The translations under genes and the position numbers were made by a program. The notes beneath the pieces were generated by a model. It had not been told where the DNA came from. It did not search any database and saw only the letters and a program-made list of their open reading frames with translations. Shown piece after piece: positions 18,323 through 25,700 of a DNA stretch of 64,000 nt. Source of the DNA: Peptococcus niger (GTDB taxonomy: Bacteria; Bacillota; Peptococcia; Peptococcales; Peptococcaceae); NCBI RefSeq assembly GCF_900101835.1, contig NZ_FNAF01000007.1:1-64000 (forward strand), given 5' to 3'. Every line of letters begins with the position of its first letter. Position 1 is the first letter of the stretch.

Positions 18323-19621
18323 TTAGTCTATTAAGCCGGCACGACGGAAAATAAAATCGACGCGCTTTGTATGGTAGCTGTAGTCAAAAATATTATCAAT
18401 GGTTGTAGCATCTAAATGCTCGGTAATGCGCTTATCTTGCCGCACCAAATCATGGAAGGGAATTTTTTCATCCCAGGCACGCATGGCGTTTTCTTGGACC
18501 CAGGGATAAGCCGTATCTCTGGCAACACCGCTTTCCACCAAGGCCAACAAAACCCGCTGCGAAAAAACAAGTCCCAGCGTTTTTTCAACATTGGCCTGCA
18601 TCTGGTCTTCATTCACCACCAGGTTTTCAGCTACATTGGTGAAAATGCCCAAAATATAGTACAGCAGGGCGGTGGAATCAGGCATGATGATCCGTTCGAC
18701 TGATGAGTGAGAAATATCCCGCTCGTGCCAGGTCACGCAATTTTCCGCCGCCGGCGTAACATTGCCGCGAATAACCCGGGCCAAGCCACAAACCCGTTCG
18801 CAATGGATCGGGTTGCGCTTATGCGGCATGGCGGAAGACCCTTTTTGCCCTTTAGCAAACGATTCTTGTAGTTCCGCGATTTCCGTGCGCTGCAAATTAC
18901 GGATTTCCGTAGCAAATTTTTCCAAAGACGTGGCAATATTGGCCAGCGCCATCATATATTCCAAGTGATGATCGCGCTGAATAATCTGCGTGGAAACGGT
19001 TTCCGGCCTTAAGGACAGGTGTTCACAGACATAGGCTTCTATTTGCGGATCAATATTCGCAAAAGTTCCCACAGCACCGGAAATAGCCCCAACGCTGACA
19101 TTGTCAATGGCCCGTACCAGCCGCTCTCTCTGACGGCACATCTCCGTATACCACATGGCCAGCTTAAGGCCAAAGGTCACCGGTTCGGCATGAACCCCGT
19201 GGGTCCGTCCCATGGCCAGGGTGTCTTTATAGCGAACGGCCTGCTTTTTCAAGACCTCGATCAACCGATCCACCCGGTCTAAAATGAGCAAACCGGCTTG
19301 GCGCAGTTGAACGGAGAAGCTGGTGTCCAGCACATCTGAAGAGGTCATCCCCAAGTGAATGTACTTGGCGTCCTCGCCGACGTATTCCGCCACGCTGGAA
19401 ACAAAAGCAATGAGGTCATGCTTGGTCACGCGTTCAATTTCTTTAATGCGGTCCACGTCAAAATCGGCTTTTTCGCGAATGGTTTTAGCGGCTTCTTTAG
19501 GGATTTCACCCAATTCCGCCATGGCTTCGCAGGCCAAGACTTCAACTTCCAGCATAATCGAGAATTTGTTCTTTTCAGACCAAATGGCCTGCATCTCAGG
19601 CTGACTGTAGCGATCAATCAT
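18323..19621 (-). CDS. purB: Adenylosuccinate lyase
   Basis: 432 residues of the fumarase/aspartase superfamily. Cleaves SAICAR and adenylosuccinate, so it serves both IMP and AMP synthesis. Visible are TSSDVLDTS, GRTHGVHAEP (catalytic His) and the superfamily loop SSAMPHKRNP near residue 265. The ATG lies inside the end of purE (8-base overlap), indicating translational coupling. Confidence 0.96.
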   Translation of the reverse strand: MIDRYSQPEMQAIWSEKNKFSIMLEVEVLACEAMAELGEIPKEAAKTIREKADFDVDRIKEIERVTKHDLIAFVSSVAEYVGEDAKYIHLGMTSSDVLDTSFSVQLRQAGLLILDRVDRLIEVLKKQAVRYKDTLAMGRTHGVHAEPVTFGLKLAMWYTEMCRQRERLVRAIDNVSVGAISGAVGTFANIDPQIEAYVCEHLSLRPETVSTQIIQRDHHLEYMMALANIATSLEKFATEIRNLQRTEIAELQESFAKGQKGSSAMPHKRNPIHCERVCGLARVIRGNVTPAAENCVTWHERDISHSSVERIIMPDSTALLYYILGIFTNVAENLVVNEDQMQANVEKTLGLVFSQRVLLALVESGVARDTAYPWVQENAMRAWDEKIPFHDLVRQDKRITEHLDATTIDNIFDYSYHTKRVDFIFRRAGLID

Positions 19622-20147
19622 TCTTAGCTTCCTCTTTCATTTGACACAAGGCTTCTTGCAACTTGGCGTCTTTTTTAGCAACACCGGCGGCCATATCCGT
19701 CTTATAGGCAAGGAGTTTCGCTTGCAAGTCTGCATCCGAAAGGGCCAGCATTTGTGCGGCTAAAATGGCGGCATTTTTGGCCCCATCAATACCCACCGTG
19801 GCCACCGGAATACCGGACGGCATCTGGACAATGGCATATAGCGCATCAACGCCGTTTAAAGCAGTTGCGTTAATCGGCACCCCGATGACCGGCAGGATTG
19901 TTTTAGCGGCCAACACGCCGGGCAAATGGGCTGCAGCCCCGGCACCGGCAATGATAACACGCATCCCTTTCCCCGCCGCCTCCGCCGAAAAGTTCAAAGC
20001 CTTTTCCGGGCTGCGATGGGCACTGGCCACCAACATTTCATACGGAATGCCAAACTCATCCAACTGTTGAGCAGCCTTTTTCATGATTTTAAAATCAGAA
20101 TCACTGCCCATAACAATGCCAACCAACGGTGTTACATCTTCTTGCAT
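19614..20147 (-). CDS. purE: N5-carboxyaminoimidazole ribonucleotide mutase (PurE)
   Basis: 177 residues from the ATG with AAAGGGG upstream; an open frame extends 13 residues further but that part lies in the attenuator hairpin. Motifs VMGSDSDF, SAHRSPE and GAGAAAHLPGV place it in the PurE family. The SAHRSP form resembles class I, which uses N5-CAIR made by PurK, yet no purK is in this operon. It is the first gene after the riboswitch at 20222-20315 and directly controlled by it. Confidence 0.95.
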   Translation of the reverse strand: MQEDVTPLVGIVMGSDSDFKIMKKAAQQLDEFGIPYEMLVASAHRSPEKALNFSAEAAGKGMRVIIAGAGAAAHLPGVLAAKTILPVIGVPINATALNGVDALYAIVQMPSGIPVATVGIDGAKNAAILAAQMLALSDADLQAKLLAYKTDMAAGVAKKDAKLQEALCQMKEEAKND

Positions 20148-20180
20148 ATGCGAAACCCCTTTCTTTGACATACAACAAAA

Positions 20181-20236
20181 GCCCAAGCGGGTAGGTTTCT
20201 ATGGTCAATGGTCATAGGAAACCTACCCGCCTGGGC
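20181..20236 (-). terminator. Riboswitch-controlled terminator before purE
   Basis: A long stem of about 23 bp with few mismatches (5' arm contains GCCCAGGCGGGTAGG) is followed by TTTTGTTG on the minus strand. Its 5' arm is the same sequence as the conserved 3' end of the ykkC-type aptamer. Ligand-bound aptamer and terminator therefore exclude each other, giving an ON switch. The hairpin lies between the promoter and purE. Confidence 0.85.
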
Positions 20237-20315
20237 TTTTATCCCTTCGGTGTAGCACAAATTGTGCCCATACCACTTGGTTAGACGAATCTACCCTAGG
20301 TATGCTTTCCCGTGC
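20222..20315 (-). promoter_or_regulatory. ykkC-family riboswitch, probably PRPP-sensing
   Basis: The minus strand carries the ykkC-family conserved blocks: CCTAGGGT near the 5' side, a GCACAATTTGTGC stem, then CTACACCGAAGGGATAAAAG followed by CCC(A/G)GG. Aptamers of this class bind guanidine, ppGpp or PRPP depending on a few positions. Placement before a de novo purine operon points to the PRPP subtype, which switches purine synthesis on when PRPP is plentiful. The ligand is inference from context; the family assignment rests on the conserved blocks. A tandem guanine aptamer, known in some relatives, is not seen. Confidence 0.8.
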
Positions 20316-20328
20316 TAATGGCATATAA

Positions 20329-20359
20329 AATATATCCAAACGACGGCTTGTTTATTCAA
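20329..20359 (-). promoter_or_regulatory. Candidate promoter of the purine operon
   Basis: TTGAAT (20354-20359) and TATATT (20329-20334) are 19 bases apart, just upstream of the aptamer. Spacing is long, so the exact hexamers are uncertain, but transcription must start near here to include the riboswitch. Confidence 0.4.
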
Positions 20360-20405
20360 CTGTGTGTAGTTTAGCACAGCCCTTTAACAGCGTCAATACC
20401 GGCTG

Positions 20406-20786
20406 TTAAAAAGCATCTTTATAATATTCCAGGGCAAGGGACCCATCGGCTCCTTCATAACAGGCCACCACATCAAACCGGCAGGCCAGCTCAGTTGGGT
20501 GCTGTAAAAGCCAGGCCTGGGCCGTCCGTCGGATTTTCGCTTGCTTGCGAGCATCCACCGTATCTTCCGGCCGCACCATCGCACCGAATTTGCGCGCTCG
20601 CACTTCCGTAAAAATCAAGGTGTCTTTTGTCCGGCTGATGATGTCAATTTCGCCATCCCGCACAGCAAAATTGCGCGCCACAATCCGTTGTCCCTCACCT
20701 TTTAACAGACGCACCGCTGCCTCTTCAGCAACTAGGCCAAAATCTCGGCGTCTGTCAGGCGTTTTTGAGCCAGGCATCCACCGCAT
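20406..20786 (-). CDS. yraN: YraN family (UPF0102) predicted endonuclease-fold protein
   Basis: 126 residues. Residues 12-110 match the UPF0102/YraN family, a restriction-endonuclease-like fold of unknown role: G..AEEAAVRLLKGEG, ARNFAVRDGEIDIISR, LIFTEVRARK and the late FDVVA. The GEIDII and EVR residues correspond to the family's presumed metal site. The start is uncertain between two ATGs (20786 or 20777), both inside the end of yqeY and without a good ribosome binding site, implying coupling. Confidence 0.85.
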   Translation of the reverse strand: MRWMPGSKTPDRRRDFGLVAEEAAVRLLKGEGQRIVARNFAVRDGEIDIISRTKDTLIFTEVRARKFGAMVRPEDTVDARKQAKIRRTAQAWLLQHPTELACRFDVVACYEGADGSLALEYYKDAF

Positions 20787-21192
20787 CGGAAATCACCCGA
20801 CCGTCGGCCTTACCCTTCAAGGCCCCCATTGCCCGGCCCATGAGCATACCTTTATTGGCTTTTTCAGGCGCCACATCGGCAAAAAGCGTTTGCAGCTCAG
20901 TCGATACTTCTTCAGCCGTCAATTGTTTTGGCAAATAGCCCTTTAAAATCTCAATTTCTTTAGCACTTTCTGCCTGTTTATCTGGACGGGATGCCGCCAA
21001 TTCATAGGCTTCTTGGGCTTTCTTTAAAGCTTTCTGCACCACTTGCGTGCACTCTTCAGCCGTTAAATCTTCACCCTTTTCCTTTAACCGATAAGTCATA
21101 TCCGACATGAGACCGGTAATGACCTTATTTTTAAACGTATCTTTCGCCTTAAGCGCTTGCATTTTTTCACGACGATAATCTTCGTACAGCAT
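20755..21192 (-). CDS. yqeY: YqeY family (GatB/YqeY domain) protein
   Basis: 145 residues from the ATG with GGAGG 4 bases upstream; the open frame extends 24 residues further into the zinc-ribbon gene. Motifs LYEDYRREKMQALKAKD, EIEILKGYLPKQL, and the C-terminal NKGMLMGRAMGALKGKADG..ISDAV are typical. The family shares the tail domain of GatB and is thought to touch tRNA; its function is not established. Follows the zinc-ribbon gene by 10 bases. Confidence 0.9.
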   Translation of the reverse strand: MLYEDYRREKMQALKAKDTFKNKVITGLMSDMTYRLKEKGEDLTAEECTQVVQKALKKAQEAYELAASRPDKQAESAKEIEILKGYLPKQLTAEEVSTELQTLFADVAPEKANKGMLMGRAMGALKGKADGRVISDAVDAWLKNA

Positions 21193-21202
21193 AGAGCCTC
21201 CA

Positions 21203-21787
21203 TTAACTCGGATATAATTCATCCGGATCGACAATTTCTTTCGTTTTATTGCGGCGGATGGCATAGAAGCTGAACACCATCGCCCCGAAGAAGAAGGGCA
21301 CCACCGCCAGCAGCGGATTGATCAGCATCCAACCGAAGAGAATCAGCAAAGGCAACAATCGTTTGACCTGAATACGCCGTCCCAGTCCGTGGCAGTCGGG
21401 GCAAATCCCTTCTGCATGGGCCTGACGAATTTGCTTACCCGTCGCCGCACCCTCACCGTTACAGACAGGGCATTTGCGATGTGTCACATACTTTTCTTGA
21501 ACATCACGCACCTGCCGGCTGAGCCCCTGGCACACCGGGCAGTCCGCCTCTGTAACCGTTCCATCCGACAAGCGCCGACGCACCATTCCTTGATGGCAAG
21601 AGGGATTATCACACGGCGTTTCTTTCAAATGGCTGATTTTTTCCGTTACTTCTATAATCCCCGTCCCTTGACAACGTGGGCATACCGTCACCTCATCATC
21701 GGCAATTTTTGCCGGAATCGCACCGGCACCGGCACATGTTTCGCACCGCGTCACAGCCCCCTTGAACCAGTCAATAATACCGCCCAT
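21203..21787 (-). CDS. DnaJ-like zinc-ribbon membrane protein
   Basis: 194 residues. The first 135 carry CxxC pairs in DnaJ-like CxxCxGxG style: CETCAGAG, CPRCQGTG, CDNPSCHQG, CPVCQG, CPVCNGEG and CPDCHGLG, enough for about three zinc sites. Residues 138-172 are hydrophobic with two membrane segments, followed by a basic tail. It has no J domain, so it is not DnaJ. The neighbour at 21799-22035 has the same design. A thiol, zinc or protein-folding role at the membrane is possible but unproven. Confidence 0.75.
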   Translation of the reverse strand: MGGIIDWFKGAVTRCETCAGAGAIPAKIADDEVTVCPRCQGTGIIEVTEKISHLKETPCDNPSCHQGMVRRRLSDGTVTEADCPVCQGLSRQVRDVQEKYVTHRKCPVCNGEGAATGKQIRQAHAEGICPDCHGLGRRIQVKRLLPLLILFGWMLINPLLAVVPFFFGAMVFSFYAIRRNKTKEIVDPDELYPS

Positions 21788-21798
21788 CTTACGCCTCC

Positions 21799-22035
21799 TT
21801 ACATCAATCCAATGACCACAGCAATGACAAGAACCGCCACGATCACCACCGCTAAACCGATGCGACCTTTTTTAACTTCCGTCAGTACCCCTTTTCCACC
21901 ACAATAATCACAGGGAATGGGCACACAGTCAATGTCACCGGTCTGACAACAATCCACGCAACCGGCGCCATTACATACCGGGCAGAGCGTTTTGTCAACA
22001 AAGATTCCGCTCGTTACATGCTGCTCTCCACTCAT
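21799..22035 (-). CDS. Small zinc-ribbon protein with C-terminal membrane segment
   Basis: 78 residues from the ATG with GGTGGG upstream (the open frame extends 8 residues). CPVCNGAGCVDC, CVPIPCDYCGGKG form one or two zinc sites; residues 58-78 (GLAVVIVAVLVIAVVIGLM) are a tail anchor. It looks like a shortened version of the protein encoded next to it, 11 bases downstream. Confidence 0.7.
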   Translation of the reverse strand: MSGEQHVTSGIFVDKTLCPVCNGAGCVDCCQTGDIDCVPIPCDYCGGKGVLTEVKKGRIGLAVVIVAVLVIAVVIGLM

Positions 22036-22079
22036 ATTATCCCACCGTTCGCATATCAATTAAAATAGTTTGCAAGCTC

Positions 22080-22108
22080 ATTTTATCACAATGCCCAAAC
22101 CGGCTCAA
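22080..22108 (-). promoter_or_regulatory. Promoter of the zinc-ribbon-yqeY-yraN operon
   Basis: TTGAGC (22103-22108) and TAAAAT (22080-22085), spacer 17, about 45 bases upstream of the small zinc-ribbon gene; divergent from the rpmB promoter. Confidence 0.5.
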
Positions 22109-22130
22109 GCAATCCGCACTTATAAATATC

Positions 22131-22159
22131 TTGCAATTTTTGCTCCCGTCTGCTAGTAT
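22131..22159 (+). promoter_or_regulatory. Promoter of rpmB
   Basis: TTGCAA (22131-22136) and TAGTAT (22154-22159), spacer 17, 36 bases upstream of rpmB. Confidence 0.55.
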
Positions 22160-22195
22160 ATAAAAGTATGATACAACGACAAAGGAGGTATTCCC

Positions 22196-22417
22196 ATGGC
22201 TAGAAGTTGTGACATTTGCGGCAAAGGCGTAACCACCGGTATGCGCGTCAGCCACTCTCACATTCGCAATAAAAGAACCTGGCGTCCCAATATCCAAACG
22301 GTCCGCACTGTGGTCAACGGCACGCCCAAGAAATTGAACGTGTGCACCCGCTGCCTCCGTTCCGGTAAAGTTCAACGCGTCACAAACACCAAACAAAGCG
22401 AAGAAACCAATGCATAA
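22196..22417 (+). CDS. rpmB: 50S ribosomal protein L28
   Basis: 73 residues, somewhat longer than the common 62-64 because of a polar tail (QSEETNA). SCDICGKG and VCTRCLRSGK supply two CxxC pairs, so this is the zinc-binding form of L28. VSHSHIRNKRTWRPNIQ is the family core. AAAGGAGG lies upstream of the ATG. Monocistronic, with its own promoter and terminator. Confidence 0.96.
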   Translation: MARSCDICGKGVTTGMRVSHSHIRNKRTWRPNIQTVRTVVNGTPKKLNVCTRCLRSGKVQRVTNTKQSEETNA

Positions 22418-22428
22418 ATGCTCTATGC

Positions 22429-22455
22429 CCTTCTAAAGCGACCCGTTTTAGAAGG
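22429..22455 (+). terminator. Terminator of rpmB
   Basis: Stem CCTTCTAAA / TTTAGAAGG with a 9-base loop followed by TTTTTTT, 11 bases after the rpmB stop. Confidence 0.85.
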
Positions 22456-22481
22456 TTTTTTTATGCCCTGCCGTAAAAATC

Positions 22482-22527
22482 AAAAAAGCAGGCGTCCTGT
22501 TATCACAAACAGGACGCCTGCTTTTTT
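22482..22527. terminator. Bidirectional terminator
   Basis: A perfect 19-bp arm (AAAAAAGCAGGCGTCCTGT and its complement) with an 8-base loop has A and T runs on both flanks. It separates rpmB from the leftward-reading SLH locus, and follows the paralogue remnant at 22555-22716. Confidence 0.85.
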
Positions 22528-22554
22528 ATACTGTCAAGCCATCATTTGATAGCC

Positions 22555-22716
22555 TTACTCATCAAAATTTAACGGCTCCACCAGTTTATAGAGTCCACCA
22601 CCTTCATTTATATGGTTGATTCGCACACCAACTTTTTCACCGATAATATCCACCAGTTCTGCTGTCAGAACAATAAAATCATCTCGCAAGCATCCAGCAA
22701 AAAAGGAACCTAGAGC
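22555..22716 (-). pseudogene. Remnant of a third SLH/FMN surface-protein paralogue
   Basis: An open frame of 53 codons with no ATG and no ribosome binding site ends in TAA just before the terminator. Its peptide contains FIVLTAELVDIIGEKVGVRI then NHINEGGGLYKL. This aligns with FIVYVKMKKEEFAEIAG-KKIEVRVNYVDKNGKTYHV in the 1520-residue neighbour and with KKIANQKIEVRV in the 1317-residue one. It looks like the decayed end of a third copy left after deletion. The alignment is by eye over about 35 residues. Confidence 0.5.
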
Positions 22717-22767
22717 CTATTATGCCTTTTCAGTTCGTGTTTAATGATAACTTGTCGTCTAAGATAT

Positions 22768-25700
22768 TTAGCCTCTCTCTTCAGGTGCTAAGCTTTTCAG
22801 ATAAGCTTCAGCCTCAGAATATACCCTTTCTGCTTGAACAATATAGCGACACAAGTAACTCGGCGGAGTCTTTAAGTTCTGTCCTTGTCTTTCCAGCAGA
22901 CCTTTCCGGCCGGATAAACTTTCTTTAAACATATCACCTTGGTCACCAGCTATCTTTACAGGAATTTGATCATGCAATTTTTGGATTTTATCTGCTAGCT
23001 CTAGGGCCTTCATCCGATAGCCTGCAGCAAAGGTATCCATGGCTTCATCTAAAGTGTTTTTCGCTTGTTCCACTTCATATTTGCCGATATTAGCTTCATC
23101 ATTAACGCTTTTAGCTACATTATATGCCGTTTCAAAAGGAGCCAGCAAATCAGCGTCATACTTAATATCATCTCCACCAATTTTCGTATTATTGGCATCC
23201 AACCACGCTTTGGCTTTGGCAAGACTTGCCTCTAGAACTTGCTTATCAGCTTTTTCTGCCGGCGCTAAGGTCTTTAAGTAGGCTACAGCGGCTTGATAAT
23301 CTTTTTCTGCACGCGCGTAGAAAAAGTACAGTTGAGCAGGACTCATAACCTTATTCTTGGCATACTTCTTCAGAAGGGTAATGTGACCACCTACTTTGTC
23401 TTTATGTCCTATGAGCTCGGAATCGCTATCGCTTTCCGGAATGCTTTTGTTTAATGTTTCCATTTTAATCGCTAGGTCGCTTAATTTCTGCTGGTTGGCA
23501 CTACGGAAGCTGACCATGGCCTTATCTAAATTCTTTTGAGCTTCTGTTACCTCACTTTGTTTTGCGATTTCATTATCGTTAATGCCTTTGGCCTGCTCAT
23601 AACTCGCTTTGAACGGAGCAAGAAGGGCTTCATCGTATTTGACTGTAATGCCATTACTGGTCGTGTTGTTGGCATCCAACCATGCTTTGGCTTTGGCAAG
23701 ACTCGCTTGTAGAGCTTGCTTATCCGCTTTTTCTGCCGGCGCTAAGGTCTTTAGGTAGGCTACAGCGGCTTCATAATCTTTTTCTGCACGCGCGTAGAAA
23801 AAGTACAGTTGAGCAGGACTCATAACCCTATTCTTGGCATACTTCTTCAGAAGGGTAATATGACCACTCACTTTGTCTTTATGTCCTATGAGCTCGGGAT
23901 CGCTATCGCTTTCCGGAATGCTTTTGTTTAATGTTTCCATTTTAATCGCTAGGTCACTTAACTTCTGCTGGTTGGCACTACGGAAGCTGACCATGGCCTT
24001 ATCTAGATTCTTTTGAGCTTCTGTGACCTCACTTTGTTTTGCAATTTCATTATCGTTAATGCCTTTGGCCTGCTCATAACTCGCTTTGAACGGAGCAAGA
24101 AGGGCTTCATCGTATTTGACTGTGATGCCGTTACTGGTCGTGTTATTGGCATCCAACCATGCTTTGGCTTTAGCAAGACTTGCCTGTAGGGCTTGCTTAT
24201 CGGCTTTTTCCTGAGGAGTCGGTTGGGGCTCTGAGCCCGGTCCCGGATTTGGCAACGGTTCTACCGAACCGCTACCGGAATCAATTGATTTGCTAAAATC
24301 TAAGCGGTACAAGTCATACGGAATGCTCACAGCTCTTCCATCTTCTTGGTCCGTTTCCAGAGGTAATCCTTTCACTTGGAGTTCAACCCGTTCAGTTGGG
24401 TTGGTCGGCACCATAACGGCACGATCACCTAGCACATCTACATGATAAGTCTTGCCGTTTTTATCGACATAATTAACCCTAACTTCAATTTTTTTACCAG
24501 CAATTTCCGCAAATTCTTCTTTTTTCATTTTTACATAAACGATAAATTCATCCCATTGAGCGTCCGGTGGCGTAAAGAAAATCTTACCGTCTGTTGTACC
24601 TTCTTTTAGCCGATACTCGATAGATTGTAATTTGAGTCTTTCAGAGAGCGCAATACCACTCATTGACATTGGATACCGGGAACCAGAGGCTTGATGAATG
24701 AATTCTACCTTTAACCCATTGGATAACCGGCCACCGATGGTTTCCTCATTCAACACCATGCCGTCCGGAATAACGGCACCGGTTGTTTGATTGATTACCT
24801 TAATGCCTTTCGCAGCAAAATCTTTGCCTTGAATGATTTCTTGTTTATTGCCACGCTTGGTAAGAACCACTTCATAATCTTTATAAAGGAATTTCTCACC
24901 TCGAACATACCCGGTAATGCCGTCAGCCTTGGTTAGCTTGTTGTACTCCACATGGCTTCCACGCACTTTCATTTCCAGGACATTATTATCCGGTCTTGCT
25001 TTTTGCAGCGCATTCACTACTGCGTTAGCTGTTCCGCGCGCCGTCCAGGTAGCCCCTGTATGAACATCCGGGGTTCCGGGGATTCGATCGTAATTGGCCG
25101 CTTTTAATTTTCGCGTGACCGTATTGCCAAGAATATCCAAAATATTAACCGGCAGCATATTTGCCAATCCGCTGGGCGCACCTGCCGCACTGCCAAAGAA
25201 GTGTTCCATAGCCTTAGCATAAGCTGCATCACTATGCTGCTCTTTAGCAGCCATATCATACATGCCCTGGACTAGGTCTAGTTTCGTATTCAATTGCGCC
25301 GCTAAACTTTGTGGGTCTTGCTTATCCTTAAGGGTATTAATGATACGATGGAAGCCTATCCGCTCAAATTTACCACCGTCATCAATCTTAGCGTCTTTTT
25401 CCGTTTTTTCAATGGCTTTGATTTTCCCGCCTTCAACGGTAACCGTTACGTAAATATTTTTCAAATAGCCACGGCCAATGCCTTGATAAGTCCCGTCCGT
25501 GTAAACCTTCCCAGCATCTAAAGCCTTCAACTCTTTAATCGGCCTAATGCGCACGGTGCTGAAATCATTGGCTTTTGCCTTAACGCTCACAAGTAAGGGA
25601 ACCACTTTCGTGCTGCCATCTGAAAACTTAATCGTAACCTGGACGTTTTTATCACCAGATGCATCAAAGGTAACCGTTTCGGGGGTCACAACATGCGCAC

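Noticed and set aside
20316-20400. Tandem guanine riboswitch upstream of the ykkC aptamer
   Set aside because: None of the conserved purine-aptamer loop and junction blocks can be found between the promoter and the aptamer.
20383-20410. Hairpin TTTAACAGC/GCTGTTAAA at the yraN stop as a terminator
   Set aside because: There is no T run after it on the minus strand; termination there is not supported.
23249-24202. CRISPR array or insertion element
   Set aside because: The repeats are 477 bp, directly adjacent and in frame inside a gene, with no spacers or transposase.
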